A stretch of DNA of 64,000 nucleotides from DATAVB01 sp040414495 (GTDB lineage: Bacteria > Actinomycetota > Actinomycetes > Mycobacteriales > QHCD01). The translations under genes and the position numbers were made by a program. Of the stretch, positions 34,814-45,590 are shown piece after piece. Numbering within the stretch: position 1 is the stretch's first letter; every line of letters begins with the position of its first letter. The notes beneath the pieces are model-generated. The model saw nothing but the letters and a program-made list of their open reading frames with translations. It was not told the DNA's origin and did not search any database. Location of the stretch: contig JBEDUI010000239.1 in NCBI GenBank assembly GCA_040414495.1, positions 1 through 64,000 on the forward strand, written 5' to 3'.

Positions 34814-37236
34814 CACAGCGTCCCTCCGGTTGCACTGATACTGACTACGGCCCCAGCGTCGACACCGAGCGTGGCGCGCACGCTCGAGCCGGCGGAGTTG
34901 GTGGGCAGCCACACGACCCGGTCTGGCAGTTCACCGAGGATCAGCGGCAGCGTGATACTGCCACGCTCGGTCGAGACCGTGACATCGTGCCCCTCGGCCG
35001 CGCCAATCTCGGCCGCCGTGGCCGGCGCCAGGATGATCCGCGGCAGCCGGGCGGTACCGGCCAGATGCTTCTCGCCGGCCTGCAGACTTCCGTTGTCGAG
35101 CAGGTGGTGCCAGGTGGCCAGTACGGCCTGGCCCGGCTCCGGCATCGGGATCGCGGCGGCGGGGTACGAGAACGCCGGCGCCATCCGCGGAGCCAGCTGT
35201 ACGTGCTCGGCCTCGGCCCGGATCGCCGCCACCGTCGGCAGCCCCAGCTTCACATCGAGCTCGGCCGCGATCGCTTCGAGCACCCGGGCGTCGCTACCCA
35301 GACCGGAGACGCCGATCGCCTCGCCGAACGGGCGGAACCGGCCTTCCCAGTTGAAGTAGCTGCCTTCCTTGTTCAGCGTCGGCGCAACCGGGAAGACCAC
35401 GTCGGCGTGCTCGGTGACCGAGGAGCGTCGCAGCTCCAGGCTGACCACGAAGGCCCGGTCCAGGGCCTCGCCGGCCAGGACCGGGTCGGGCAGGTCGTTC
35501 GCGTCCACGCCGCCGACCAGCAGCGCGTCCAGCTCGCCGTCCCGAGCCGCGGTCAGGATGCCGGTCAGATCGCGGCCGGGAGTGGCCGGAATGCTTGTGT
35601 CCCAGGTGTTTTCCAGGCGGCCGCGGGCCTCGTCGTCGGCGACCATGCCGCCGCCGGGCAGCAGGTTCGGCAGCGCGCCGGCCTCGACCGCACCGCGTTC
35701 GCCGGCCCGGCGCGGAATCCACGCGACCCGGGCGCCGGTGGCCGTGGCCAGTCGGGCGACCTGGGTCAGCCCGCCGGGAACCGTGGCCAGCCGCTCGCCG
35801 ACCAGGATCACCGAACCCTCGGCCTGCAGCGCATTCGCCGCCGTCGAGACCTCGTGCGCCCGGTCGGCCAGTGCCGCCAGCACCTCCGGCTCGACGCCGG
35901 GCGCGCTGGCCAGCAACGTTCCGCCGGCCTTGGTCAGACCCTTGGTGGCGAACGGCGCGATGGCGAAGATGCGCGACCCGTGCTTACGCCAGGCCTTGCG
36001 CAGCCGCAGGAACAGGACCGGGGCCTCTTCCTCCGGCTCCAGACCGACCAGCAGTGTGGCCGGGGCGTGCTCGACGTCGGTCATGGTGACCGCGCCGGTC
36101 TCGGGCACCCGGCCGGCGACGTAACCGGCCAGGAAGTCCAGCTCCTCGGCCGAATGCGGCCGGGCCCGGAAGTCGATGTCGTTGGTGCCGAGCGCGACCC
36201 GCGCGAACTTGCTGTAGGCGTACGCGTCCTCGAAGGTCAGCCGACCGCCGGGCAGTACGCCAACACCGCGTGCCCGACTCAGGCCTTCGGTGACCCGATC
36301 CAACGCCTCGGTCCAAGACGCCTGCACCAGCTTGCCGTCGGCATTACGGACCAGCGGGGTGGTGATGCGGTCGGTCTCGGTGACGTAGGTGAACGCCCAC
36401 CGACCCTTGTCGCAGTTCCACTCCTCGTTGACCTCGGGGTCCTCACCGGACAGCCGGCGCAACACCTTGCCCCGCCGCCAGTCGGTCCGCTGGGCGCAGC
36501 CGATCGCGCAGTGCTCGCAGACGCTCGGTGTGGAGACCAGGTCGAACGGCCGGGACCGGAACCGGTACGAGGCGCCGGTCAGCGCGCCGACCGGGCAGAT
36601 CTGCACCACGTTGCCGGAGAAGTAGGACTCGTACGGCTGGTCCTCGTAGATCGCGACCTGCTCCAGGGCGCCCCGCTCGAACAACTCGATGAACGGGTCG
36701 CCGGAGATCTGGGCCGAGAACCGGGTGCACCGGGCGCACAGCACGCAGCGCTCGCGGTCCAGCAGCACCTGGGAGGAAATGCCGATCGGCTTGGGGTAGG
36801 TCCGCTTCTTGTCGTGGAACCGGCTCTCCGCGCCACCGTTGCTCATCGCCTGGTTCTGCAGCGGGCACTCGCCGCCCTTGTCGCAGATCGGGCAGTCCAG
36901 CGGGTGGTTGATCAGCAGCAGCTCCATGATGCCGCGCTGCGCCTTCTCCGCCGTGGCCGACGAGAGCTGCGTCTTGACCACCATGCCGGGCATCACGGTC
37001 GTGGTGCAGGAGGCCGCCGGCTTGGGCATCCCGCGCCCGTTGCCCATGTCGGTCACCTCGACCAGACACTGCCGGCAGGCGCCGATCGGGTCCAGCAACG
37101 GGTGGTCACAGAACCGCGGCACCTGCAGGCCAAGCTGCTCGGCGGCCCGGATGATCAGGGTGCCCTTGGGCACCGAGATCTCGAAGCCATCGATCGTCAG
37201 CGTGACCAGATCGGTCTTCTCTGGCGCGACCGTCAT
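34813..37236 (-). CDS. nuoG: NADH-quinone oxidoreductase subunit G
   Basis: Predicted 807 residues. The N-terminal 2Fe-2S site uses CDHPLLDPIGACRQC; the His/Cys cluster motif reads HPLDCPICDKGGECPLQ; RCVLCARCTRF supplies another cluster; and CEHCAIGC matches the extra N7-type motif. The rest is the molybdopterin-oxidoreductase-like domain, catalytically dead in complex I. Start ATG 37236 is two bases from the nuoF stop codon, so the peripheral-arm genes are tightly coupled. Confidence 0.95.
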   Translation of the reverse strand: MTVAPEKTDLVTLTIDGFEISVPKGTLIIRAAEQLGLQVPRFCDHPLLDPIGACRQCLVEVTDMGNGRGMPKPAASCTTTVMPGMVVKTQLSSATAEKAQRGIMELLLINHPLDCPICDKGGECPLQNQAMSNGGAESRFHDKKRTYPKPIGISSQVLLDRERCVLCARCTRFSAQISGDPFIELFERGALEQVAIYEDQPYESYFSGNVVQICPVGALTGASYRFRSRPFDLVSTPSVCEHCAIGCAQRTDWRRGKVLRRLSGEDPEVNEEWNCDKGRWAFTYVTETDRITTPLVRNADGKLVQASWTEALDRVTEGLSRARGVGVLPGGRLTFEDAYAYSKFARVALGTNDIDFRARPHSAEELDFLAGYVAGRVPETGAVTMTDVEHAPATLLVGLEPEEEAPVLFLRLRKAWRKHGSRIFAIAPFATKGLTKAGGTLLASAPGVEPEVLAALADRAHEVSTAANALQAEGSVILVGERLATVPGGLTQVARLATATGARVAWIPRRAGERGAVEAGALPNLLPGGGMVADDEARGRLENTWDTSIPATPGRDLTGILTAARDGELDALLVGGVDANDLPDPVLAGEALDRAFVVSLELRRSSVTEHADVVFPVAPTLNKEGSYFNWEGRFRPFGEAIGVSGLGSDARVLEAIAAELDVKLGLPTVAAIRAEAEHVQLAPRMAPAFSYPAAAIPMPEPGQAVLATWHHLLDNGSLQAGEKHLAGTARLPRIILAPATAAEIGAAEGHDVTVSTERGSITLPLILGELPDRVVWLPTNSAGSSVRATLGVDAGAVVSISATGGTL

Positions 37237-38526
<1,290 letters not shown>

Positions 38527-38527
38527 C

Positions 38528-39229
38528 TCAGCTGTCTTTCTTCTCTTGGGTGGGGATCGGCGATTCCGGGTCGTACGACGGTGCGGTTTCGCCGCGGTCG
38601 GCCGCCAGCCGGACACCGGCCAGGGTGGGAATGCCAGTCGAGGGCGAAGCGACCGCGTCCTTGGTCCGCTCGTCCTCGGGGTCGAAGAATCCGGCCAGCT
38701 GCCGCTCGATCTGCTTGAACGTGCACAGTGGAGCGCCGCGGGTGGGCAACGGATCCTTGCCGGCCCGCAGGTCCAACACCAACTGGTGCGCGGACTCGGG
38801 GGTCTGCTGGTCGAAGAACTCGTAGTTGACCGTCACCACCGGCGCGTAATCGCAGGCGGCCAGGCATTCGGCGTGCTCCAGCGTCACCTTGCCGTCGTCG
38901 GTCGTCTCATCGTGTCCGACGCCCAGGTGCTCTTTCAGCGTGGCGAAGATTTCGTCGCCGCCGAGCAGACCGCACAGCGTGTTCGTGCAGACGCTGACCA
39001 GGTAGTCACCGGTGGGGTGGCGCTTGTACATCGTGTAGAACGTGGCGACCGCGGCCACCTCGGCCTTGGTCAGCCCGAGCTCCTCGGCGCACAACTCGAT
39101 GCCCTCGGGGGTGACGTACCCCTCCTCGGACTGGACCAGGTGCAGCATCGGTAGCAACGCTGAGCGCTTCTGCGGATAGCGCGCGATGATCTCCCGGGCA
39201 TCGATCCGGGTCTGCTCGCTCAGCGCCAT
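38528..39229 (-). CDS. nuoE: NADH-quinone oxidoreductase subunit E
   Basis: Predicted 233 residues. The thioredoxin-like 2Fe-2S domain shows SVCTNTLCGLLGG and AECLAACDYAP (four cysteines, cluster N1a). The C-terminal 60 residues are an extension beyond the domain (KDAVASPSTGIPTLAGVRL), common in actinomycetes. ATG 39229 has a strong AGGAGGAG ribosome site, showing that translation restarts here after the 46-base gap from nuoD. Confidence 0.94.
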   Translation of the reverse strand: MALSEQTRIDAREIIARYPQKRSALLPMLHLVQSEEGYVTPEGIELCAEELGLTKAEVAAVATFYTMYKRHPTGDYLVSVCTNTLCGLLGGDEIFATLKEHLGVGHDETTDDGKVTLEHAECLAACDYAPVVTVNYEFFDQQTPESAHQLVLDLRAGKDPLPTRGAPLCTFKQIERQLAGFFDPEDERTKDAVASPSTGIPTLAGVRLAADRGETAPSYDPESPIPTQEKKDS

Positions 39230-39275
39230 GTGTCCACTCCTCCTGCGGTCCGGCCGGGCCGGCCCGACATGCCTT

Positions 39276-40610
39276 TCATCTGTCGCATCCACCCATCACC
39301 GGGTCCAACGAGGCGATCGACACGATGGCATCGCCGACCATGCCGCCCTCGACCAGCGCACCGATCGACTGCAGGCCGATAAATGATGGCTCCCGTACGT
39401 GCACCCGGTACGGCCTGGTGCCGCCATCGGAGACCAGGTGGCAGCCGATCTCGCCGCGGGGCGACTCGATCGCGTGGTACACCTGCCCCGGCGGGACCCG
39501 GAAGCCCTCGGTCACCAGCTTGAAGTGGTGGATCAGCGCTTCCATCGACTGACCCATGATGTGCCGGACGTGGTCGAGCGAGTTGCCCAGGCCGTCGGCG
39601 CCAAGCGCCAACTGCGCCGGCCAGGCGATCTTCTTGTCCTCGACCATCACCGGTCCGGGCTCGAGCCGGTCCAGCGCCTGCTCGATGATGTTGCAGGACT
39701 GGCGCATCTCTTCCATGCGGACGAGGTACCGCGCCCAGCAGTCGCCGTCGGTGTGGGTGATGACGTCGAACTCGTAATTCTCGTAGCCGCAGTACGGCAT
39801 CGTCTTGCGCAGGTCCCACGGCAGACCCGTGGCCCGCAGCATCGGCCCGGAGAGGCCAAGCGCCAGCGCGCCCGGGGTGTCGATGTAGCCGACCTGCTTG
39901 AGCCGCTTGTAGAACACCGGCTGGCCGGTGAGCAGGCCCTCGTACCAGTCAACCCGCTTACGCAGATACGGAATCAGGTCGCGGATCTGCTGCGCGCCGC
40001 CGGGCGGCAGGTCGTTGGCGACACCGCCGGGGCGGATGTACGCGGTGTTCATCCGCAGGCCCGAGGCCAGCTCGAAGATGTCCAGGATCTTCTCGCGGTC
40101 CATGAAGCCGTCGGTCATTGGCGTGGTCGCGCCGAGTTCGTTGCCGCCGGTGCCCAGCCACACCAGGTGGGAGGAGATCCGGTTCAGCTCCATCATGATC
40201 ACGCGCAGCGTGGTGGCGCGGTCGGGCACCTCGACGCCGAGTAGCTTCTCCACGGCCAAGCAGTAGCTGGTCTCGTTGAACATCGGGGCCAGGTAGTCGG
40301 CCCGGGTCAGGAACGTGACGCCCTGGGTCCAGGTCCGGAACTCGCAGTTCTTCTCGATGCCGGTGTGCAGGTAGCCGATGACGCCGCGGGCGTCGGTGAC
40401 GGTCTCGCCCTCGATCTCCAGCACGACCCGCAGCACGCCGTGCGTGGAGGGGTGCTGCGGTCCCATGTTGACGACGAGGCGTTCCTCGTCCAGCGGGTCG
40501 CCGCTGCCCAGGACGTCGTCCCAGTCCCCGCCGGTGACCGTGTAGACGCGGCCTTCGGTCGTTTCCCGTTCGCCGGCGTACGGGTCGGCGCCGATGTTTC
40601 CAGCCGTCAT
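39276..40610 (-). CDS. nuoD: NADH-quinone oxidoreductase subunit D
   Basis: Predicted 444 residues, the 49-kDa subunit. NMGPQHPSTHGVLR near the start holds the quinone-site histidine; RADYLAPMFNE, ESPRGEIG and the C-terminal SLDPVMGGCDR are diagnostic. With NuoB it forms the quinone reduction site. It overlaps the nuoC stop by four bases. nuoC and nuoD are separate genes here, not fused. Confidence 0.95.
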   Translation of the reverse strand: MTAGNIGADPYAGERETTEGRVYTVTGGDWDDVLGSGDPLDEERLVVNMGPQHPSTHGVLRVVLEIEGETVTDARGVIGYLHTGIEKNCEFRTWTQGVTFLTRADYLAPMFNETSYCLAVEKLLGVEVPDRATTLRVIMMELNRISSHLVWLGTGGNELGATTPMTDGFMDREKILDIFELASGLRMNTAYIRPGGVANDLPPGGAQQIRDLIPYLRKRVDWYEGLLTGQPVFYKRLKQVGYIDTPGALALGLSGPMLRATGLPWDLRKTMPYCGYENYEFDVITHTDGDCWARYLVRMEEMRQSCNIIEQALDRLEPGPVMVEDKKIAWPAQLALGADGLGNSLDHVRHIMGQSMEALIHHFKLVTEGFRVPPGQVYHAIESPRGEIGCHLVSDGGTRPYRVHVREPSFIGLQSIGALVEGGMVGDAIVSIASLDPVMGGCDR

Positions 40611-41335
40611 CTGTAGGCCCTCCGCTCGTCCGGTGGTGCGATGTCGGCGCCCTTGTACTCGACGTGGATGCCGCCGAGTGGGTAGTCCTTGCGCTGCGGG
40701 AATCCCTCCCAGTCATCGGGCATGAGGATCCGGGTCAGCGCCGGGTGGCCGTCGAAGATCACGCCGAACATGTCGTACGTTTCCCGCTCCTGCCAGTCCG
40801 CCGTCGGGTAGATCCCGGTGACGCTCGGCACGTGCGGGTCCTCGGTCGAGGTCGCGACCTCGAGCCGGATGCGCCGCCGATACGTCATCGACAGCAGGTG
40901 GTAGCAGACGTGCAGCCGGGCCGGCTGATCCGGATAGTCCACACCGGACAGACTCGAGCAGAACTCGAACCGCAGCGCCGGGTCGTCCCGCAGGATCTGG
41001 CAGACCTCGGCGACCCGGTCCTTCTTGATATAGAAGGTGATCTCGCCGCGATCGACGACGACCCGCAGAATCGCGTCGTCGAATCGGGGGTACGCCTCGG
41101 CCAGCGCGTCGTGCACTTCGTCGAAATAGCTGCCGTACGGGCGTTCGCTCGAGCCCGGCAGCACCTGCCGCCGGACCAGCCCGCCGTAACCGGAGGTGTC
41201 GCCGGAGCCGCTGACACCAAACATTCCCTTACGGACCCGACCCGGGGTCACCTCACCCGCGGACGGGCCGAATTCCTGAATTTCCCCGGTCGGCTTACGC
41301 GGCTCATTGCCGTTCTGGTTTTCCGGGCCAGTCAT
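40607..41335 (-). CDS. nuoC: NADH-quinone oxidoreductase subunit C
   Basis: Predicted 242 residues. The 30-kDa domain covers about residues 60-230 with the signature ERETYDMFGVIFDGHPALTRILMPDDW. The N-terminal 50 residues are a polar, Gly-rich extension (NQNGNEPRKPTGEIQEFG) found in actinomycete NuoC. Structural subunit of the peripheral arm. Start overlaps the nuoB stop by four bases. Confidence 0.95.
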   Translation of the reverse strand: MTGPENQNGNEPRKPTGEIQEFGPSAGEVTPGRVRKGMFGVSGSGDTSGYGGLVRRQVLPGSSERPYGSYFDEVHDALAEAYPRFDDAILRVVVDRGEITFYIKKDRVAEVCQILRDDPALRFEFCSSLSGVDYPDQPARLHVCYHLLSMTYRRRIRLEVATSTEDPHVPSVTGIYPTADWQERETYDMFGVIFDGHPALTRILMPDDWEGFPQRKDYPLGGIHVEYKGADIAPPDERRAYR

Positions 41336-41913
41336 TTCGTCTCCGTGTAGCTCGGCAGGCCCAACGGGTTGCGCTTGGCGTAGGCCTTCGAGGACGGCGT
41401 GACGCCGTACCGCGGCTGGTCGGCGAGTTGCCGGGCGCGGATCGGGCCGAGCGGCTCATGCATGATCTTGTCGTGCAGCTTGAGGATCGCGTCGAGCAGC
41501 ATTTCCGGCCGCGGCGGGCAGCCGGGCAGGTACATGTCGACGGGCACGACGTGGTCGACGCCCTGCACGATCGCGTAGTTGTTGAACATGCCGCCCGAGC
41601 TGGCGCACACGCCCATGGACAGCACCCATTTCGGGTCGGGCATCTGGTCGTAGAGCTGACGCAGCACCGGCGCCATCTTCTGGCTGACCCGGCCGGCCAC
41701 GATCATCAGGTCGGCCTGCCGCGGCGTGGCGGAGAACCGTTCCATGCCCATCCGCGAAATGTCGAACCGCGACGTGCCCACGGCCATCATCTCGATCGCG
41801 CAGCACGCCAGGCCGAACGTCATCGGCCACATCGACGCCTTGCGCGCGTAGTTGACGACCTTCTCGACGGAGGTCAGCAATACCCCGCTCGGAAGCTTGT
41901 CTTCCAGACCCAT
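41332..41913 (-). CDS. nuoB: NADH-quinone oxidoreductase subunit B
   Basis: Predicted 193 residues. The N2 cluster ligands are visible: GLACCAIEMM (adjacent cysteines), MGVCASSGGMF and YLPGCPPRPE. N2 is the last cluster before quinone. The start MGLEDKLPSGVLLTSVEKV matches the actinomycete family; 36 bases separate it from nuoA. Confidence 0.96.
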   Translation of the reverse strand: MGLEDKLPSGVLLTSVEKVVNYARKASMWPMTFGLACCAIEMMAVGTSRFDISRMGMERFSATPRQADLMIVAGRVSQKMAPVLRQLYDQMPDPKWVLSMGVCASSGGMFNNYAIVQGVDHVVPVDMYLPGCPPRPEMLLDAILKLHDKIMHEPLGPIRARQLADQPRYGVTPSSKAYAKRNPLGLPSYTETK

Positions 41914-41949
41914 ATCTCTCTCGGCCTCCTATGTGCTTTCCGCCGCTGT

Positions 41950-42315
41950 CTAGTTCCAGTCGAGCCCACCGCGTCGCCACACGTAGGCGTACGCGATGAA
42001 GACCGTTCCCACGAAAAGCACCATCTCGACTATCCCGAAGACCGCCAGCGCCTTGTTGGCCACGGCGTACGGATAGACGAAGACGATTTCAATGTCGAAG
42101 ACGATGAACAGCATCGCGGTGAGATAGAACTTCACCGGGAAGCGCCCGCCGCCGACCGGCTGCGGGCTCGGCTCGATCCCGCACTCGTACGCGTCGAACT
42201 TCGCCCGGTTGTACCGCTTGGGCCCGGTCAGGCCGGCGATCACCACGGAGAAGACGGCGAACCCGGCGGCCAGAATGAAGAGCCCGACGACCGGAATATA
42301 GGGAGTCAACGTCAT
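41950..42315 (-). CDS. nuoA: NADH-quinone oxidoreductase subunit A
   Basis: Predicted 121 residues with three membrane helices; YECGIEPSPQPVGGGRFPVKFYLTAMLFIVFDIEIVF is split in the family into the quinone-loop (YECGIEP) and helix 2 with its acidic residues. First gene of the fourteen-gene operon. AAGGG touches ATG 42315, which is too close for normal use, so the in-frame TTG two codons later may be the real start, giving 119 residues. The roughly 165 bases between it and the reductase gene probably hold the operon promoter; I see no clear box. Confidence 0.94.
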   Translation of the reverse strand: MTLTPYIPVVGLFILAAGFAVFSVVIAGLTGPKRYNRAKFDAYECGIEPSPQPVGGGRFPVKFYLTAMLFIVFDIEIVFVYPYAVANKALAVFGIVEMVLFVGTVFIAYAYVWRRGGLDWN

Positions 42316-42479
42316 CCCTTACCGCACCTTCCCTGCTGCATATTCGCTTGCTCGGTTGGGCACTCGCCCGACCGCGACGCGCACAGCCGCCCGCGGTCGA
42401 GTCGTTCGCAGTGCAAACGGACATACCCTAAATCGGACCGACCCGACGTCTTGAGTAAGGCTGCCCTTATTCGTGCCGG

Positions 42480-43901
42480 TCATACCGCTGGCGCCAGGCG
42501 GGTGAGCGCGTTGATGATCCGGTCCATGGCGTCACCTCCCCGTTGGTCGGTCAGGTTGGCCAGCAGCTTCAGCACGAACCGCATCAACGTGGGGTGCGGC
42601 ATGCCGCGCTGGGTGCACACCTTCATCACCTGCGGGTGGCCGATCAGCTTCACGAACAGGCCACCCAGCCGGTAGTAACCGCCGTACGCGTCCCGCAACG
42701 CCTGCGGGTAGGCCGCCAGCGCCCGCTCCCGGGCCGGACCCTCCGGCCGGGTCAGCGCCTCCACGACCACCTCGGCCGCCATCTGGCCGGACTCCATCGC
42801 GTACGCGATGCCCTCGCCGTTGAACGGGTTGACCACGCCACCCGCATCGCCGACCAGCAGCAATCCGTCGCGGTAGTGCGGGGTCCGGTTGAACCCCATC
42901 GGCAGCGCGCCGCCGCGGGTCGGGCCGGTCGCGTTCTCCTCGATGAAGCCCCAGTCGGCCGGCATGCTCTCCAGCCAGCGGGTCAGCATCTCGCGGTAGT
43001 TGCTCTTGCCGAACGCGACCGAGGTGTTCAGCACGCCGAGGCCGACGTTCGAGGTGCCATCGCCCAGGCCGAAGATCCAGCCGTATCCGGGCAGCAGGTC
43101 GGTCTCGCCGGACTTGCCGTCGCGCAGCTCCAGCCAGGACTCGAGGTAGTCGTCGTCGTGCCGCGGGCTCTTGTAGTACCGCCGGACCGCGACGCCCATC
43201 GGCCGGTCCTCGCGCTTGGAGATGCCCAGGGCCAGGCCGAGCCGGCCGGATACGCCGTCGGCCGCGACCACGAGCGGGGCCCGGTAGGTCGCCGGCGTCT
43301 TCTCGACTCCGACCTCGGCCTGCACCCCGACCACGCGGCCGTCCTCGTCCCGCACCGGGGCCGTGATGTTGGTCCGCTCCTGTAGTCGTACGCCGGAGCC
43401 CTCGGCCCGCCGGACGATCAGCTCGTCCAGGTCGGCCCGGCTGCGGGTCAGCCCGTAGTCCGGGTAGCTGGCCAGCTCCGGCCAATCCAGTTCCAGCCGT
43501 TGTCCGCCGCCGAGCACACGCAGGCCCTTGTTACGCAGCCAGCCGGCTTCTTCGGAGGTGTCGATGCCCATCTGGACGAGCGCCTTGACCGAGCGCGGGG
43601 TCAGCCCGTCGCCGCAGACCTTCTCCCGCGGGTAGGCGGTCTTCTCCAGCAGCAGGACGTCGAGGCCGGCCTGGGCCAGGTAGTACGCGGCCGCCGATCC
43701 ACCGGGGCCGCCACCGACGACGATGACGTCGGCATCGTTGTCCGGCCGGCTGCGCCCGCCGGTCGCGACCGGCGAGGCTTTGGGTGTTACGGGCGGGATC
43801 ACGGGCGTATCCATCGATGTCGGTCGGCTGACGTTAATCAGCCGAACTCCGTTGCCAGCTGGGCTCCGAGAAGGCCTCGGAGTGGCTTCGGTGTCGATCA
43901 T
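42480..43901 (-). CDS. menJ: Geranylgeranyl reductase family flavoprotein (MenJ-like)
   Basis: Predicted 473 residues. FAD motif VVGGGPGGSAAAYYLAQAG, then PREKVCGDGLTPRSV and LLVGDAGGVVNPFNGEGIAYAMESG, all features of geranylgeranyl reductases. Its place next to nuoA and near menG fits the mycobacterial MenJ role, saturation of one isoprene unit of menaquinone; this is inferred from homology and context. A 29-residue N-terminal extension precedes the expected start: ATG 43901 has a good GGAGCGGGG site, while ATG 43814 (MDTPVIPP) gives a shorter protein. Confidence 0.87.
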   Translation of the reverse strand: MIDTEATPRPSRSPAGNGVRLINVSRPTSMDTPVIPPVTPKASPVATGGRSRPDNDADVIVVGGGPGGSAAAYYLAQAGLDVLLLEKTAYPREKVCGDGLTPRSVKALVQMGIDTSEEAGWLRNKGLRVLGGGQRLELDWPELASYPDYGLTRSRADLDELIVRRAEGSGVRLQERTNITAPVRDEDGRVVGVQAEVGVEKTPATYRAPLVVAADGVSGRLGLALGISKREDRPMGVAVRRYYKSPRHDDDYLESWLELRDGKSGETDLLPGYGWIFGLGDGTSNVGLGVLNTSVAFGKSNYREMLTRWLESMPADWGFIEENATGPTRGGALPMGFNRTPHYRDGLLLVGDAGGVVNPFNGEGIAYAMESGQMAAEVVVEALTRPEGPARERALAAYPQALRDAYGGYYRLGGLFVKLIGHPQVMKVCTQRGMPHPTLMRFVLKLLANLTDQRGGDAMDRIINALTRLAPAV

Positions 43902-44119
43902 CGGCCCCGCTCCGCAGCGCCGCGAAGTTGGTCATTTCCAACGGTCAACACCGCTTGTGAACGGCTTCACTAATGCACTGGTCAGTGTACGACCGCAGCG
44001 CGGTACCTCCACGCCGACCCCGCCCTCCGCCCCGCTGGTACGGCCGGTTTCGGCCGCCCAGGACGTGACCCCCAAGCTCCAGGGCCGGGCGATTCAAGAC
44101 ACACGCACAAAACACAATC

Positions 44120-44158
44120 GGGACGGGACTACCGCACGTGGCGGACATGTCCCGTCCC
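44120..44158 (-). terminator. Terminator after the MT0933-like gene
   Basis: GGGACGGGAC pairs with GTCCCGTCCC over 10 bp, with an inner CCGC/GCGG helix. On the minus strand it is followed by GATTGTGTTTTG, a partial U tract. It lies about 55 bases after the 44212 stop codon. The remaining sequence between 43902 and 44211 shows no gene and probably contains the promoter of the reductase gene. Confidence 0.7.
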
Positions 44159-44211
44159 AATCATGGAAGCGGCCGGTTGTAGCCGCGGGTTTCGCGCTGG
44201 TGGGGCGACCG

Positions 44212-44559
44212 TTACTGGCCGGTCCCGGTGTCCTCGTTCTTGGCCGCGTCGGCCGCGTCCGTGGCCTGGCCCTTGTCCGCCTCGGCTGCGGTGTCCTTGG
44301 CCTCGCTGGTCGCCTGCGACGCGGTGTCGGTGGCGCTGGATGCGCCCCCGGTGCTGGCGTCCTGGCCTTCGCCCGCCGCGCCGTCCGCGGTCGCCTTGGT
44401 GATCACCTGGTCGGCCTTCTCACCGGCCTTGGCGATCTTGTCGTGGTACTTGCCCTTGGTCTTGTCGTCGACGAATTCGCCCGCCTTGTCGACCGCGGAA
44501 CGGATCTGTCCCTCGCGCTCCTTGACCAGTCCCTTGAGTTTGTCCACTAGTCCTGGCAT
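44212..44559 (-). CDS. MT0933-like small antitoxin-family protein
   Basis: Predicted 115 residues. The first 60 residues (GLVDKLKGLVKEREGQIRSA, then DKAGEFVDDKTKGKYHDKIAKA) form the helical, charged domain of the MT0933/Rv0909 family (PF14013), annotated as antitoxins. The remainder is an Ala/Thr/Asp/Glu-rich low-complexity tail. No toxin gene is adjacent on either side, so an orphan or a stress-type helical protein (the segment also resembles CsbD-like proteins) is possible. The start has AGGAGAAA close upstream. Confidence 0.72.
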   Translation of the reverse strand: MPGLVDKLKGLVKEREGQIRSAVDKAGEFVDDKTKGKYHDKIAKAGEKADQVITKATADGAAGEGQDASTGGASSATDTASQATSEAKDTAAEADKGQATDAADAAKNEDTGTGQ

Positions 44560-44776
44560 CGTCGTTTTCTCCTCATAAGGCCCCGACCGGCGTGCTCCTT
44601 AACCGACCACGGTACGGCCTCAGGCGGCACAATGCGCTTACCGTGCGCATCCGTATTGCGCAATCCATTCGGCCGGACCCGGTCTGTAACACAGCTAACA
44701 CCACTGTGACGCAGGGTCAAACCATAGGTGACAGATCGGGGTTGCGTACCGGTCAGATGGCCCCTCAATTGGCCCC

Positions 44777-45472
44777 TCAGTTGGCGGGGCGTACGGCCCG
44801 ATGCAGCGCGACGATGCCGCCGGTGAGGTTGCGCCAGGCGACCTCGCCCCAGCCGGCAGCGGCGATCCGGGCGGCCAGCCCTTCCTGATCGGGCCAGGCG
44901 CGGATCGACTCGGCCAGGTACGCGTACGCATCCGGCGAACTGCTCACCGTGCGGGCCAGCGGCGGGATCGCCCGCATCAGGTACTCGACGTACACCGTCC
45001 GGAACGGCCCCCACGTCGGCACGCTGAACTCGGCCACCAGCAACCGGCCACCGGGCCGGGTCACCCGACGGAACTCGCGCAACGCCGCCGGCACATCGAC
45101 CACGTTGCGCAGCCCGAACGAGATCGTGACCGCGTCGAAGCTGGCGTCGGCGAACGGCAGCCGCAGCGCGTCGCCGGCGACCAACGGGACCGAGACCCGC
45201 GACGCGCCCTGGACCAACATGCCGACCGAGAAGTCGCAGCCGATGACCGTGGCGCCGGAACCGGCCAGCGCCTCGGTCGAGGTACCGGTGCCAGCGGCGA
45301 CATCGAGGATGCGTTCGCCCGGGATGGCGTGCAGCGAGTCCCGGACGACGCGCCGCCAGCGGTGGTCCTGACCGAGGGACATGAGGGTGTTCATCACGTC
45401 ATAGCGGCGGGCGACACCGTCGAACATGCGCGCCACCGCAGCCGGGTCCTTGGCCAGCGTTGCTCTGCTCAC
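44777..45472 (-). CDS. menG: Demethylmenaquinone methyltransferase
   Basis: Predicted 231 residues. MFDGVARRYDVMNTLMSLGQDHRWRR, SAM motif ILDVAAGTGTSTEAL, DALRLPFADASFDAVTISFGLRNV and the late RRVTRPGGRLLVAEFS are UbiE/MenG hallmarks. It methylates demethylmenaquinone in the last ring step. Start GTG 45472 (VSRATLAKDP) matches family starts; GTG 45490 is also possible and neither has a clear ribosome site. Divergent from menF with about 118 bases between. Confidence 0.92.
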   Translation of the reverse strand: MSRATLAKDPAAVARMFDGVARRYDVMNTLMSLGQDHRWRRVVRDSLHAIPGERILDVAAGTGTSTEALAGSGATVIGCDFSVGMLVQGASRVSVPLVAGDALRLPFADASFDAVTISFGLRNVVDVPAALREFRRVTRPGGRLLVAEFSVPTWGPFRTVYVEYLMRAIPPLARTVSSSPDAYAYLAESIRAWPDQEGLAARIAAAGWGEVAWRNLTGGIVALHRAVRPAN

Positions 45473-45590
45473 AACAGGTGAGTCTGCCACCGCGCCGGAG
45501 GGACCGGTCCGCGGGCGCAATCGGCCGAAATCCGGGCGCATCAGGTGGTCGGCCGCGCGGGCTCCGAAACGCGGTACGTAGGCTGGCGGG

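Noticed and set aside
44212..44559. Full toxin-antitoxin pair
   Set aside because: Only the antitoxin-like member is visible; neighbours are menG and the reductase gene, and the gaps hold no toxin-like frame.
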